From JANNMJ01 sp031425525 (GTDB taxonomy: Bacteria > Bacteroidota > Bacteroidia > Cytophagales > Hymenobacteraceae), in NCBI GenBank assembly GCA_031425525.1, contig JANPJM010000079.1, positions 1 to 64,000 of the forward strand: 64,000 nt of DNA, given 5' to 3'. The notes under the pieces are model-generated. The model was given only the letters and a program-made list of their open reading frames with translations. It did not search any database and was not told the origin of the DNA. The translations under genes were made by a program, and so were the position numbers. Position 1 is the stretch's first letter. Every line of letters starts with the position of its first letter. Positions 9,472-18,476 of this stretch are shown piece after piece.

Positions 9472-9867
9472 ATGCAGGTACTGCTCGATGCTCCTTACAT
9501 CACCATCAGTTTCGACCACCTCGAAAATTGGCTCTACGCCAACTGGAAAGGCCCGCAAGACCTGCAATCGGTGCAAACTGGCGCGCTCGAAATGCTCCGG
9601 CTTTTGCAGGAGGAGCGCGCACACAAAGTGCTCAACGACAACCGCCTCGTCACCACCATTTGGTCGGATGCCGCCGAATGGGGTGGCACGATTTGGTTTC
9701 CGCAGATGGCAGCGGCGGGGCTGCAATACTTCGCGTGGGTCTACTCGCCTAATGCGTACAGCCGCCTCTCCACCGACCTCACCCTCCAGCACACCGCCGA
9801 CAGCGGGCCGATTGTCGCCACGTTCGACAACATCGAAACGGCGGGTAATTGGCTGCGCAATGTTTGA
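9472..9867 (+). CDS. SpoIIAA-like (STAS/SEC14-type) small cytoplasmic protein
   Basis: 131 residues from ATG 9472 (MQVLLDAPYITISFD). The order of features is a first strand ending in a ISFD box, LYANWKG, a helix carrying a conserved Leu-rich segment, IWFPQMAAAGL in the middle, and a final TFDNIETAGNWL helix. This matches the SpoIIAA-like/STAS fold proteins of about 130 residues that are common in Bacteroidota. No signal peptide is present. Function unknown. The family assignment is from the fold-level pattern and is moderately sure. It stands alone between the FG-GAP pair and a minus-strand gene. Confidence 0.6.
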   Translation: MQVLLDAPYITISFDHLENWLYANWKGPQDLQSVQTGALEMLRLLQEERAHKVLNDNRLVTTIWSDAAEWGGTIWFPQMAAAGLQYFAWVYSPNAYSRLSTDLTLQHTADSGPIVATFDNIETAGNWLRNV

Positions 9868-9901
9868 GGTGGTTGCGGGCGGCGGCTAAGCGCGGCGGCT
9901 C

Positions 9902-10855
9902 CTACTTTCCTTTCCGCGTCGGAATCGAAATCTGCACCCCCAAGCTCGGCACGAAGGTGGCGCCTTTCAGTTCGGCGGTAGGCGCGGGCCGGCTTTTGTC
10001 GAATTGCAGCAAATCGTAGGTGCCGTAGTTCTGGTAGTAGACCGCCAGCGCCGGTTGCACGAACACGTAACGGTACCCAAACTTGCCGCTCAGGAAGAAG
10101 CCGTACGTCGTGAAACTCTTGCGCTCGTCGATTTCGGGGATGCTGATGCGGGCGCCGGCTGCATCGACGAAGCGGTCGGTGGGTTTGAACTTGTAGCGCA
10201 AAAACGAGCGCCCGACGACCACCCCCGCCGCCAGGTGCCCAAATTCTTCTTCTGCCCCCAGCGGCACCGAAAGCGTAAACGGCACGAGAATATCGGTGCG
10301 GCGCGCGCTGAAATCGAGGAGTTTCGCCCCCAAATCGAGCGCCTTGCGGCCGGGCAAATCAGCCGATTGGGTAGCGAACATCAACCCGATGGAACCGTGG
10401 CTCGTGGTGGCCTGGTCGGGCGCGTGCCACGCCCCCGCCGAGCCCCAAAGTTGGTACTGCGCATCGGCCACGAAGGCGCCGGCCGCCAGGCGCGCGCCTA
10501 CATCCACGCGCCGCGCCACGCCGTAGCGCAGGTACACATCCTGGGTGGTGCCGAGCGGGTCGAGGGCGTACGAGATGGCGGCTTTTTGCAGATTTTGCAG
10601 CACTGAGCGGGTTTCGCTCGAATCGAGATTGATGCGCCCGCCGTCGGCCAGCTTACGCACGCCATCGGCGAGAATATCGCCGACGCGGCCGGTGGTGTTT
10701 GTCGGGATGTTGAACACCGTATTGGTGCCGCCCCGGAACTCGCCGACGGGCGTGGTTTTACCCGACGTCAGGATGGCGCGCGGCGCGGTGCAGGCAGTGG
10801 CCGCCGCAACCGCCAGACCGGGTAACACGAAGCGGAGGGTGCGAAGAAAAATCAT
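9902..10855 (-). CDS. Putative outer-membrane protein with lipoprotein-like signal
   Basis: About 317 residues from ATG 10855 (MIFLRTLRF). The N-terminal hydrophobic stretch is followed by AAATAC, a plausible but not strict lipobox. The body has an alternating strand pattern (GVARRVDVGARLAAGAF, FGYRYVFVQPALAVYYQNYG) that suggests a beta-barrel or outer-membrane-associated fold, ending VPSLGVQISIPTRKGK. I do not recognise a named family. The gene is divergent from the HEAT-cyclophilin gene, and the two start codons are about 110 bases apart. Confidence 0.55.
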   Translation of the reverse strand: MIFLRTLRFVLPGLAVAAATACTAPRAILTSGKTTPVGEFRGGTNTVFNIPTNTTGRVGDILADGVRKLADGGRINLDSSETRSVLQNLQKAAISYALDPLGTTQDVYLRYGVARRVDVGARLAAGAFVADAQYQLWGSAGAWHAPDQATTSHGSIGLMFATQSADLPGRKALDLGAKLLDFSARRTDILVPFTLSVPLGAEEEFGHLAAGVVVGRSFLRYKFKPTDRFVDAAGARISIPEIDERKSFTTYGFFLSGKFGYRYVFVQPALAVYYQNYGTYDLLQFDKSRPAPTAELKGATFVPSLGVQISIPTRKGK

Positions 10856-10965
10856 ACGTAGTGGAAGGGGAAGTGAATGGCGCAACGGCCCGCCGCGAAG
10901 GTAAAACCGTGCCGCTTGGCGCGCTCCGTTCGTGCAAGGCGCGCCCGTGCGTTCCTTTGCGCCCG

Positions 10966-12957
10966 ATGAGGCTCTGCCGACTGCTCTTTCTTTCGTTACT
11001 CACGCTGGTGCTGCCAGCGCGCGCCGTGGCGCAAGCGCCCAAGCCGCGTCCCAACCGCTTCCGACAGGACAGCACGCTCCTGCGCATTCGCCGCTTGCAG
11101 GATGCGCGCGCCACCGCGCCGCTGCTCGGTTTTTTGCGTCATCCCAACCCCGCCTACCGTGCCGAAGCCGCCGACGCCTTCGCTTCCGTGCAGGCCTTCG
11201 TCGCGCGCGGCCCGCTTGAGCAGTTGCTCGCCACCGACCCGGTGCCCACCGTGCGCCGAGCCGCCGCCCGCGCCCTCGGCCTCGTGGCTGACACCCTGGC
11301 GCAGCCCGCCGTACTGGCCGCCGCCAAAACCGAGCGCGACCCCCGCGCCCGTGCCACTACGCTGGAAGCCTTGGGGCGCCTGGCGACCGTCCACGGCGGC
11401 GGCCTGCGCTATCTCGCCGACGAAACCTTGCCCCTCGATGCCGTCGAGCGCGCGGGCTGGGCGTGGGGGTTGGCCCGCGCCGGGCAACGCGGAGTCGTGA
11501 CGGATGCGGCCGTGGCGCGCGCCGTACAATTGCTGCAAGCCGACCAACCGCCCGCCGTGCGCCTCGCGGCGGCGCACTTCCTGAGCCGCACCCCGCGCCT
11601 CGACCTCACCGCCCACGGTAGCGCCCTGCTGACGGCCCTGCGCACCGATTCGCTCCGCGATGTGCGCATCGCGTTGGCGGGTTCGCTGGGGCGGGTGGCC
11701 TCGCCGGCCGCCGCCGCCGCCACGCTCAACCTCTTGCGCGGCGCCCCTGATGCGCACGTACGCACGGCCGCGCTACGGGCCGCCGCCAAGCTGCGCTACG
11801 AACAAGTGAAGGAGGCCGTCTGGGGCGCCCTCGCCGACGCCGATCCGCTCGTGGCGCTCAGTGCAGCCGAGTATTTCCTGGCGAATGCGCCCGCCGATGA
11901 GGCCGCCGCGATGTTCCGCCATCGCGGCAGCCGCCACCCCGATCCCCAGACGCAAGCCACGCTCCTCGCTACGGCTCTGAAGCTGAGTGCCAAGCAGGCG
12001 GACGTGGTGCAGGGCATCATTCAGGACATCAGCACGCGGTTGCGCGAGGCCCCCACCGATACTCGCAAAAGTTTCTGGCTGCGGGCCTTGGGGCAGAATC
12101 CGGCGGGGTACGAAATAATCGCGCGCGAGATTTTCGTCGCGCCGTTGCGCCCGGCCGTCGCGTCGGCGGGCCTGGAGGCGCTGGTGATGCTGCGCGGCCG
12201 GGCCGATTTCCCAGAAGCCCGGCGGCCGGTGTTCGCCGCAGCCCTCCGGCAGGCCGTCGAGACCGGCGATGTGGCGCTCGTCGGAATCGCGGCGGGCGCC
12301 CTGCGCGACCCCGCCCTCAAGCTCAAAGCCGATTTTGCCGATTTCGAATTTTTGAGCGCCGCCCGCCAGCGGCTCGTGGTACCGCGCGACGTGGAAACTG
12401 CCCAGGAGCTCGACCAGACAATTGCCTACTTCGACGGCAAGCCCGTCCCAGCGCCCTACCGCCCTTCGCCCTCCGAACTGGCCGCCCAGCTCGCGGCGCA
12501 CCCCACCGACTGGAAGCGCGTCGTGAAGCTGCCCGTCGGGCAGCTCGCGACCGTCGCCACGTCGCGCGGCACGTTCACGCTGGAGCTGCTGGTCGAGCAG
12601 GCGCCCGCCGCCGCCGCCTCGTTCGCGGGGCTCGCCGAGCGGAAGTTTTACGATAATACGCTCTTCCACCGGGTAGTGCCCAACTTCGTGGCGCAGGGCG
12701 GCGACCCGCGCGGCGACGGTTGGGGCGGCCTCGACTACACCCTCCGCTCGGAGCTGGCCGATGAATCGTTCAGCACGGGGGCGGTCGGACTGGCGTCGGC
12801 CGGGCTCAATACCGAAAGCTGCCAGTGGTTCGTGATGCACTGCCCCGCCCCGCACCTCGATGGGCGCTACACGCTCTTCGCACGGGTCCGCGAAGGCCAA
12901 AACGTGGTCGATGCGTTGCGCGTCGGCGACATAATCGAAAAAGTGCGCCTCAAATGA
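10966..12957 (+). CDS. HEAT-repeat protein fused to a cyclophilin-type peptidyl-prolyl isomerase
   Basis: 663 residues from ATG 10966. A signal peptide (about 1-25, ending ARAVAQ) leads into roughly 450 residues of Ala/Leu-rich helical HEAT-type repeats. The last 140 residues are a cyclophilin domain: ATSRGTFTLELLVEQAP, FYDNTLFHRVVPNFVAQGGD, and GLNTESCQWFVMHCPAPHLD. The FHRV arginine and the AQGGD segment belong to the active site and are present. It should act in the periplasm or outer membrane, perhaps as a folding factor whose HEAT scaffold binds clients; that role is inference. The fusion also occurs elsewhere in Bacteroidota. Confidence 0.85.
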   Translation: MRLCRLLFLSLLTLVLPARAVAQAPKPRPNRFRQDSTLLRIRRLQDARATAPLLGFLRHPNPAYRAEAADAFASVQAFVARGPLEQLLATDPVPTVRRAAARALGLVADTLAQPAVLAAAKTERDPRARATTLEALGRLATVHGGGLRYLADETLPLDAVERAGWAWGLARAGQRGVVTDAAVARAVQLLQADQPPAVRLAAAHFLSRTPRLDLTAHGSALLTALRTDSLRDVRIALAGSLGRVASPAAAAATLNLLRGAPDAHVRTAALRAAAKLRYEQVKEAVWGALADADPLVALSAAEYFLANAPADEAAAMFRHRGSRHPDPQTQATLLATALKLSAKQADVVQGIIQDISTRLREAPTDTRKSFWLRALGQNPAGYEIIAREIFVAPLRPAVASAGLEALVMLRGRADFPEARRPVFAAALRQAVETGDVALVGIAAGALRDPALKLKADFADFEFLSAARQRLVVPRDVETAQELDQTIAYFDGKPVPAPYRPSPSELAAQLAAHPTDWKRVVKLPVGQLATVATSRGTFTLELLVEQAPAAAASFAGLAERKFYDNTLFHRVVPNFVAQGGDPRGDGWGGLDYTLRSELADESFSTGAVGLASAGLNTESCQWFVMHCPAPHLDGRYTLFARVREGQNVVDALRVGDIIEKVRLK

Positions 12958-12970
12958 AACGCAACGGCAC

Positions 12971-13050
12971 GTAACGTCAAGCTCCTGCTTAGTGTCGCCC
13001 GCCGCGCGCAACGAGTCATTACGAGTCACCAAGCAGGAGCTTGGCGTTAC
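12971..13050. repeat. REP-like pair with 20-base inverted arms
   Basis: GTAACGTCAAGCTCCTGCTT at 12971-12990 and its reverse complement at 13031-13050 differ at one position. Each arm has a small internal palindrome (CAAGC-tcct-GCTTG type). The layout matches the element at 4284-4363 although the sequence differs. It lies in the gap between two co-directional genes. Confidence 0.7.
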
Positions 13051-13073
13051 GTTACAACCCAAACACCCCCCAC

Positions 13074-13682
13074 ATGTCATTCCTCTCCACCTATTACCAC
13101 CCGTTTTTCGACAACAACGAATATTTCGTTGACGAAAAAGTCAATTACTTTAAATTCGCCAACGAATACAAAGTATTTGATTCCGGCGGCACGCAGCTTG
13201 GTGCCGTCACGCAGCACGTCAGTGGGTGGCACAAGTTTCTGCGATTCATCATCAATAAAAAGATGATGCCGTTTGCGCTCGGCCTCACCGCCCCAACCGG
13301 CGAGACGCTCCTCGAAATCAAGCGCGGCTGGACGTTCTGGATGACCAAAATCGCCATCACCGACCCCACGGGCGCCACTATCGGCCACATTCACCAGAAA
13401 TGGGCGTTTATGAAACCCACGTTTCATATTCTCGACGCCGAAATGACGAAGCTCGCTGAAATTACCGGCGACTGGAAGGCGTGGAATTTCCAGATTACCG
13501 ACGCGACGGGCGGCGCCATCGGCACGATTTCCAAAAAATGGAACGGCCTGCTGAAGGAAGCTTTCACGAGCGCCGATAAGTACATCGTAGCTGTAGACCC
13601 CAGCTTGCGCGAAAACACCCAGAAAGTGGCGATTCTCGCCGCCGCCATCACCATCGATATGGTGTTGAAAGAAACCAAGTAA
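13074..13682 (+). CDS. LURP-one-related / tubby-like beta-barrel protein
   Basis: 202 residues from ATG 13074 (MSFLSTYYHPFF). The protein is a run of short beta-strand units with the recurring pattern I-x-D-x-T-G-x-x-I-G-x-I, such as ITDPTGATIGHIHQKW and ITDATGGAIGTISKKW. It ends in a hydrophobic helix (AILAAAITIDMVLKE). This is the LURP-one-related/phospholipid-scramblase-like fold. No signal peptide is visible. The bacterial function is unknown; the terminal hydrophobic helix suggests membrane contact. The coding GC is visibly lower than in its neighbours. The ATG lies 24 bases after the REP pair. Confidence 0.75.
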   Translation: MSFLSTYYHPFFDNNEYFVDEKVNYFKFANEYKVFDSGGTQLGAVTQHVSGWHKFLRFIINKKMMPFALGLTAPTGETLLEIKRGWTFWMTKIAITDPTGATIGHIHQKWAFMKPTFHILDAEMTKLAEITGDWKAWNFQITDATGGAIGTISKKWNGLLKEAFTSADKYIVAVDPSLRENTQKVAILAAAITIDMVLKETK

Positions 13683-13752
13683 GCAGCGAAAAACCGCCGT
13701 TTCGGGCTGCACGCAACGCACCTAACGCACGCCATTCAACTTATCCATCATC

Positions 13753-14589
13753 ATGACGAAGAACTGGTTTATCACGGGAGGCTCCACGGGCTTCGGTAAA
13801 GAATTGGCCGCGCTGTGCCTGCGTGAAGGCGACGGCGTAGTCGCCACGTTCCGCAAGGCCGAGCAGGCCGACGCGTTTACGCAGCAAGCCAACGGACGCG
13901 GGCGCGGCGTGGTGGCCGATGTCACCAACGACGGGCAGATTCAACAAGCCGTACTCGACGCCATCGCGGCGCTGGGGCATATCGATGTGGTCGTCAATAA
14001 TGCCGGCTACGGCTCGCTGGGCGCCATCGAGGCGATTGGCGACGCCGAAGTGCAGCGGCAGTTCGATGTGAACGTGTTTGGCCCGTTGCGCGTGGTGCGC
14101 GCCATTTTACCGCACCTGCGCGCCCGGCGGAGCGGCCACATCCTGAACATCACGAGCATCGGCGGTTTGCAGGGAATGCCAGCCGCCGGCATCTACAACG
14201 GCTCCAAGTTCGCGCTCGAAGGCATCGGCATCTCGCTTGCGCGGCAGTTGGAGCCGCTGGGCATTCACGTCACGAACATCGAGCCCGGCCCGTTCCGCAC
14301 GGAGTGGGCGGGGCCGTCGGCGACGCACACCCGCAGCAACCTGTCGGATTACGCCCACATCGACAAAAACGTCAATGAGATCGAGGGCTATTCCGGCACG
14401 CAGGTCGGCGACCCGGTGCGCGCCGCCCGCGCCATGTTCGATCTGGTGCGGCTGCCGAAACCGCCCATCCACCTGCCGCTCGGCGCGATGGCCTACCGCG
14501 TAGCCCGCGCCAAATACGCCGCCACGCTCAAGGAGTTCGACGAGTTCGAGTACCTCGGTCTGCCAACCGATTTCCCCGCTGACCGGTAA
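13753..14589 (+). CDS. Short-chain dehydrogenase/reductase (classical SDR)
   Basis: 278 residues. The Rossmann glycine motif TGGSTGFG is at residues 8-15, NNAGYGSLG at about 83, the catalytic Ser in the NITSIGG segment, and the Tyr-x-x-x-Lys pair as IYNGSKFALEG. The PGPFRTEW segment follows the active site. Length and motifs fit classical NAD(P)-dependent SDRs of the type annotated simply as oxidoreductase. Substrate cannot be told from sequence. It lies 70 bases after the LURP-one-like gene and ends at a strong terminator. Confidence 0.9.
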   Translation: MTKNWFITGGSTGFGKELAALCLREGDGVVATFRKAEQADAFTQQANGRGRGVVADVTNDGQIQQAVLDAIAALGHIDVVVNNAGYGSLGAIEAIGDAEVQRQFDVNVFGPLRVVRAILPHLRARRSGHILNITSIGGLQGMPAAGIYNGSKFALEGIGISLARQLEPLGIHVTNIEPGPFRTEWAGPSATHTRSNLSDYAHIDKNVNEIEGYSGTQVGDPVRAARAMFDLVRLPKPPIHLPLGAMAYRVARAKYAATLKEFDEFEYLGLPTDFPADR

Positions 14590-14618
14590 CGCGCCGTCAG
14601 CGGCCATTGCCCGTTGCC

Positions 14619-14662
14619 ACCGCCCGCCGATGCAGTATGCGTCGGCGGGCGGTGTGCGTTTT
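14619..14662 (+). terminator. Terminator after the SDR gene
   Basis: An ACCGCCCGCCGA stem pairs perfectly with TCGGCGGGCGGT across an 11-base loop and is followed by a weak T-rich tail (GTGCGTTTT). The same core stem recurs at 18177. Confidence 0.7.
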
Positions 14663-14725
14663 GGGGGAGTGAGAAGGCTTCAAGACCCACGCCGCGCCTT
14701 TGAGGTATTGACCAAGAAATCGCCT

Positions 14726-14808
14726 TTCGTCCTTGCAAAAGGATTTATGATGAAGCCATCCGACGTCCGCCCTAGGGTAGCTCGCGCGGGATTGCTTCGC
14801 TGCGCTCG
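14726..14808. repeat. Degenerate intergenic repeat, left of the M4 protease gene
   Basis: It begins TTCGTCCTTGCAAA and ends GATTGCTTCGCTGCGCTCG. The same first 14 bases and a closely related GATTGCTTCG end bound the element at 18247-18391. It lies in the 440-base gap between the SDR and protease genes. The rest of that gap (14810-15031) is AT-rich and probably holds the protease promoter, but no TAnnTTTG with a proper spacer stands out; TAACTTGC near 14959 is the nearest match. Confidence 0.45.
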
Positions 14809-15031
14809 TAAATATAAACTACCCACGACCGAACGCCTCCGAACCGATCACCTCTAGCACTTCTTCCACAAAAATAAATCAACCTGCTAACAAATCGTGT
14901 AAAGCGGAGAATTTTTTGAAAAAAACGAAATTTTATAATCACATTGCAAAAAATATCGTAACTTGCCGCCCTGGCCGTTGAAAGAATTATCGATCGGACT
15001 GGTTTTTCTCACCCATCACATCCTCCTCCGT

Positions 15032-18000
15032 ATGCTGAAGAAATACCCGACGTTGGCAGCCACCGTGCTTGCTGGCCTCACCTCACTTGCTTCTTTTGGG
15101 CAGAACGGCACCGAACTGGTGCGCTTCAAGCCGGGTACCGGACCGAGCGCTGCTGAAGCGCCAATCGCTATCCGCAGCGCCTTCGGGCTCGATGCGCAAT
15201 CAGACCTGCGGCCCGTGCGGGCCGCCGAAACCGATGCGCTCGGCTTTACGCACCAACGGTATCAGCAAGTGTATCAGGGCGTATTGGTCGAGCACGCTAT
15301 CCTGACGGCGCACACCCGCAACGGGCGCCTGGAGGTGGTCAGTGGCGAGGCCGCCGCGATGCTAAACGGCCTCTCGACGCAGCCCGTCGTGAGCGAGGCC
15401 ACCGCACTGGGCGCCGCGCTGCGGTTCGTCGGCGCCCTCACCTATATGTGGCAGCAGCCGAATGAAGGAAAATTCGCGCAGGAATCAGAAGGAAAAACCA
15501 CTTTTCGGCCCGTTGGCGAGCGCGTAATTCTGCGGAGCGCCGTCAGTAAGCAGCCTGTGCTGGCCTGGAAATTCAACGTGTACGCCACCGAGCCCGTGAG
15601 CCGCGCGTGGGTGTATGTAGATGCCCGCACCGGACAAGTACTCACGCAAGACCCCATTATCAAGCACGCCGCCGCGACGGCCACCTTCGCGACGGCGTAT
15701 AGCGGTACCCGCTCGCTCGCCAACGAGAGCGTGAGCGCCAGTTCGTACCGCCTGCGCGAAACCACGCGCGGCCTCGGCATCGAAACGTATAACGCCCGCA
15801 AAGGCAATTCGTACACGGCCGCCGTCGATTTTACCGACGCCGACAACAACTGGACGGCCGCCGAATACAACAACGCCAACTTCGACAACGTAGCCGGCGA
15901 CGCCCATTTCGGCGCGCAGCAGACGTACGATTACTGGTCGGCGGTACACGCCCGCAACTCCTGGGACGGCAGCGGCGCCAAAATCAAGAGCTACGTGCAT
16001 TTCGATGACGTACCCGGCGGCGCCGGCTTCGAGAATGCTTACTGGAATGGTTCGGTGATGACCTACGGCGACGGCGCCAGCACCTTCAAGCCGCTCACGA
16101 GCTTGGATGTGTGCGCCCACGAAATCGGGCACGCCGTCTGCGAGCGCACTGCCAACCTGGCGTACCAAAACGAGTCGGGCGGCCTCAACGAGGGCTTCTC
16201 CGACATCTGGGGTGCCGCCGTAGAAGCCCGCACCGTGGCTGCCCTCGGTCTGACAGGCAAAAGCACCTACCTCATCGGCGAGGAGATCATGAAGGCCGGT
16301 GGCGCGCTGCGCTCGATGAGCAACCCCAATACGTACGGCCAGCCCGATACCTACCAGGGTACCTACTGGAAGGCCAGCGTAGCCACCCCCACCCAGGCCA
16401 ACGATTACGGCGGTGTACACTACAACTCGGGCGTCCTCAATTACTGGTTCTACCTGTTGAGCGTCGGCGGTTCGGGCACCAACGATAAAGGCAACGCCTT
16501 CACGGTGGCGGCCATCACGATTGACAAAGCCGCCAAAATCGCGTACCGCACCGAAAGTGTGTACCTGAGCGCCAACGCCACGTTTGCCAACGCCCGCACG
16601 GGCGCCATTCAGGCGGCAACCGACCTTTACGGCGCCGCTTCGGCCGAAGTGATCGCCACCACCAACGCGTGGTACGCCGTGGGTGTAGGCGCGGCCTACG
16701 GCGGCGGCACCACGGTGGGCTACTGCGCCGCCAACGCCACCAACGTGACGTACGAATTTATCGATAAAGTGGCCCTCGGCAGCATTGCGCGCACTTCGGG
16801 CGCCGATGGCGGCTACTACGACGGCACCGCCCTCAGCACCTCCGTGGCGCAGGGCAGCAGCCAGACCATCACGCTGTCGGCGGGGTACGTGAGCAGCGCC
16901 TACAATGAGTTTTTCAACGTGTGGGTCGATTTCAACGGCGATAAAGACTTCGCCGATGCCGGCGAGCAGGTGGTGACGAATCTCGCTAACAGTTCGGCCC
17001 TCGGCGACATCACGGCGACATTTACCATTCCGGCGGGCGCCACGATTGGCGCGACGCGGATGCGCGTTTCAATGGCCGATGCGTCGGGCAAGCCCGCGTG
17101 CGGTTCCTACACGTACGGCGAGGTCGAAGACTATACGCTCAACATCACCGGCAGCGGCGCTACGTGCGGCGTGCCGTCGGGGCCGGTTACGGCGAGCATC
17201 AGTAGCAGCGGCGCCACGCTGTCGTGGTCGGCCGTGACGGGCGCCACCAGCTACACGGTGCAGTACAAAACCAGCGCCGCCAGCACCTGGACGCCCATCA
17301 CGGGCATCACCGGCACGTCGCGCGTGCTTTCCGGCCTCGCGGCTTCCACGGCTTATCTGTGGCAGGTGCAGAGTGTATGCGCCGGCGGCAGTAGCGCGTT
17401 CACGGCGGCCACGGCGTTTACCACTTCTGCCGCCACCGTGCCGCCGCCCACGTACTGCGTGAGCAAAGGCACGAGCGTGGTGTATGAGTGGATCGATAAA
17501 GTGGCTATCGGCTCCATCAACCGCATCAGCACCGCCGACGCGGGCTACTACAACGGCACCGCCCTCAGCACGAGCGTGGCGGCGGGTTCGAGCCAGACCA
17601 TCACGTTCTCCGCCGGGTTCGCCTCGACGGCCTACGGCGAATTCTTCCGCATCTACGCCGACTGGAACAACGACGGCGATTTCAGCGACTCCGGCGAAAC
17701 CCTCGCCAGCACCACCAACTCTACGTCGGCCGCCGACCGCACCGCCACCTTCACGGTGCCCGCCACGGCCCTCAACGGTGCCCACCGTCTGCGCGTGGTG
17801 ATGAGCGACAACACCAGCGCCGCCGCCTGCACGACCAACTCCTACGGCGAAACCGAAGACTACACGCTCACGGTCACGGGCGGCGCCATCCGGGCGCTGA
17901 CCGGCACCGTTGCGCAGCCTGAAGCGTTCAGCGTGTACCCCAACCCCGCCACCAGCACCCTGCGCCTGACCCTCCCCGGCGGCGCGGCCGTGCAAACGGT

Positions 18001-18148
18001 CACGGTCTATGACCTGCGCGGCGCCGAGCAAAAAGTGGTGTTCGACGGCGCCGAAACTCTCGACGTAGCGCGCCTGGCAGCAGGAATCTACGTGGTCGTC
18101 GTCTCGGATGGCGCTACGCAGTACCGCGTGCGTTTCGCGAAGCAGTAA
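15032..18148 (+). CDS. Secreted M4 (thermolysin-type) metalloprotease with GEVED, Fn3 and T9SS domains
   Basis: 1038 residues from ATG 15032 (MLKKYPTLAA), with signal peptide ending FGQ. Order: FTP-type propeptide (about 25-200), M4 catalytic domain with zinc motif HEIGHAVCERT near residue 362 and the third ligand in GLNEGFSDIWG, then GVHYNSGVLNYWFYLL. Two GEVED domains follow (each YGEVEDYTL or YGETEDYTL), separated by a fibronectin type III domain (GPVTASISSSGATLSW). A T9SS type A sorting domain begins FSVYPNP. It should be an extracellular protease activated by removal of the propeptide. All catalytic residues are present. Confidence 0.93.
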   Translation: MLKKYPTLAATVLAGLTSLASFGQNGTELVRFKPGTGPSAAEAPIAIRSAFGLDAQSDLRPVRAAETDALGFTHQRYQQVYQGVLVEHAILTAHTRNGRLEVVSGEAAAMLNGLSTQPVVSEATALGAALRFVGALTYMWQQPNEGKFAQESEGKTTFRPVGERVILRSAVSKQPVLAWKFNVYATEPVSRAWVYVDARTGQVLTQDPIIKHAAATATFATAYSGTRSLANESVSASSYRLRETTRGLGIETYNARKGNSYTAAVDFTDADNNWTAAEYNNANFDNVAGDAHFGAQQTYDYWSAVHARNSWDGSGAKIKSYVHFDDVPGGAGFENAYWNGSVMTYGDGASTFKPLTSLDVCAHEIGHAVCERTANLAYQNESGGLNEGFSDIWGAAVEARTVAALGLTGKSTYLIGEEIMKAGGALRSMSNPNTYGQPDTYQGTYWKASVATPTQANDYGGVHYNSGVLNYWFYLLSVGGSGTNDKGNAFTVAAITIDKAAKIAYRTESVYLSANATFANARTGAIQAATDLYGAASAEVIATTNAWYAVGVGAAYGGGTTVGYCAANATNVTYEFIDKVALGSIARTSGADGGYYDGTALSTSVAQGSSQTITLSAGYVSSAYNEFFNVWVDFNGDKDFADAGEQVVTNLANSSALGDITATFTIPAGATIGATRMRVSMADASGKPACGSYTYGEVEDYTLNITGSGATCGVPSGPVTASISSSGATLSWSAVTGATSYTVQYKTSAASTWTPITGITGTSRVLSGLAASTAYLWQVQSVCAGGSSAFTAATAFTTSAATVPPPTYCVSKGTSVVYEWIDKVAIGSINRISTADAGYYNGTALSTSVAAGSSQTITFSAGFASTAYGEFFRIYADWNNDGDFSDSGETLASTTNSTSAADRTATFTVPATALNGAHRLRVVMSDNTSAAACTTNSYGETEDYTLTVTGGAIRALTGTVAQPEAFSVYPNPATSTLRLTLPGGAAVQTVTVYDLRGAEQKVVFDGAETLDVARLAAGIYVVVVSDGATQYRVRFAKQ

Positions 18149-18176
18149 GCGAGGAAACCCCTTTCTGATCAGTCAG

Positions 18177-18218
18177 CCGCCCGCCGAGCCTTGTGTTCGG
18201 CGGGCGGTTTGGCTTTTT
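18177..18218 (+). terminator. Terminator after the M4 protease gene
   Basis: A CCGCCCGCCGA stem pairs with TCGGCGGGCGG across a 9-base loop and is followed by TTTGGCTTTTT. It lies 28 bases past the stop codon. Confidence 0.8.
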
Positions 18219-18246
18219 AAGCGATGAGCCAAAAATTGCCGACTGG

Positions 18247-18391
18247 TTCGTCCTTGCAAAGAGGAGGTTTAGAGGTTACCCTGAGGAGTGAAGGGCCGAC
18301 ACGGCAATCTCGTTTTCTCGGCGCGTTTGATCTGTTTCGGTATCGATCAAACGAAGATTGCTTCGTCGCAGACCCTCCTCGCAATGACGAA
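18247..18391. repeat. MITE-like degenerate inverted repeat, right of the M4 protease gene
   Basis: TTCGTCCTTGCAAAGAGGAGG at the left and CCTCCTCGCAATGACGAA at the right are imperfect reverse complements. Inside them GGCAATCTCG mirrors CGAAGATTGC. The ATTGCTTCGTC and CTCGCAATGACG words are widespread in intergenic repeats of Bacteroidota. No open frame fits, so it is non-coding. Confidence 0.55.
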
Positions 18392-18437
18392 TACGGGATA
18401 GCTTCCAGCCAATCGATTTGAATAGATGGGTAAACAT

Positions 18438-18473
18438 AAAAAGCCCTGCCTCCATCAAGGAGGCAGGGCTTTT
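18438..18473 (-). terminator. Terminator of tRNA-Lys
   Basis: A perfect 11-bp stem (GCCCTGCCTCC with its complement) around a 5-base loop is bounded by A and T runs. On the minus strand the T run follows the hairpin four bases after the tRNA 3' end. Confidence 0.9.
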
Positions 18474-18476
18474 GTG

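Noticed and set aside
11773..13080. A 435-residue open frame opposite the HEAT-cyclophilin gene
   Set aside because: High-GC mirror frame; the cyclophilin motifs prove the plus strand is coding, and the frame runs through the REP pair.
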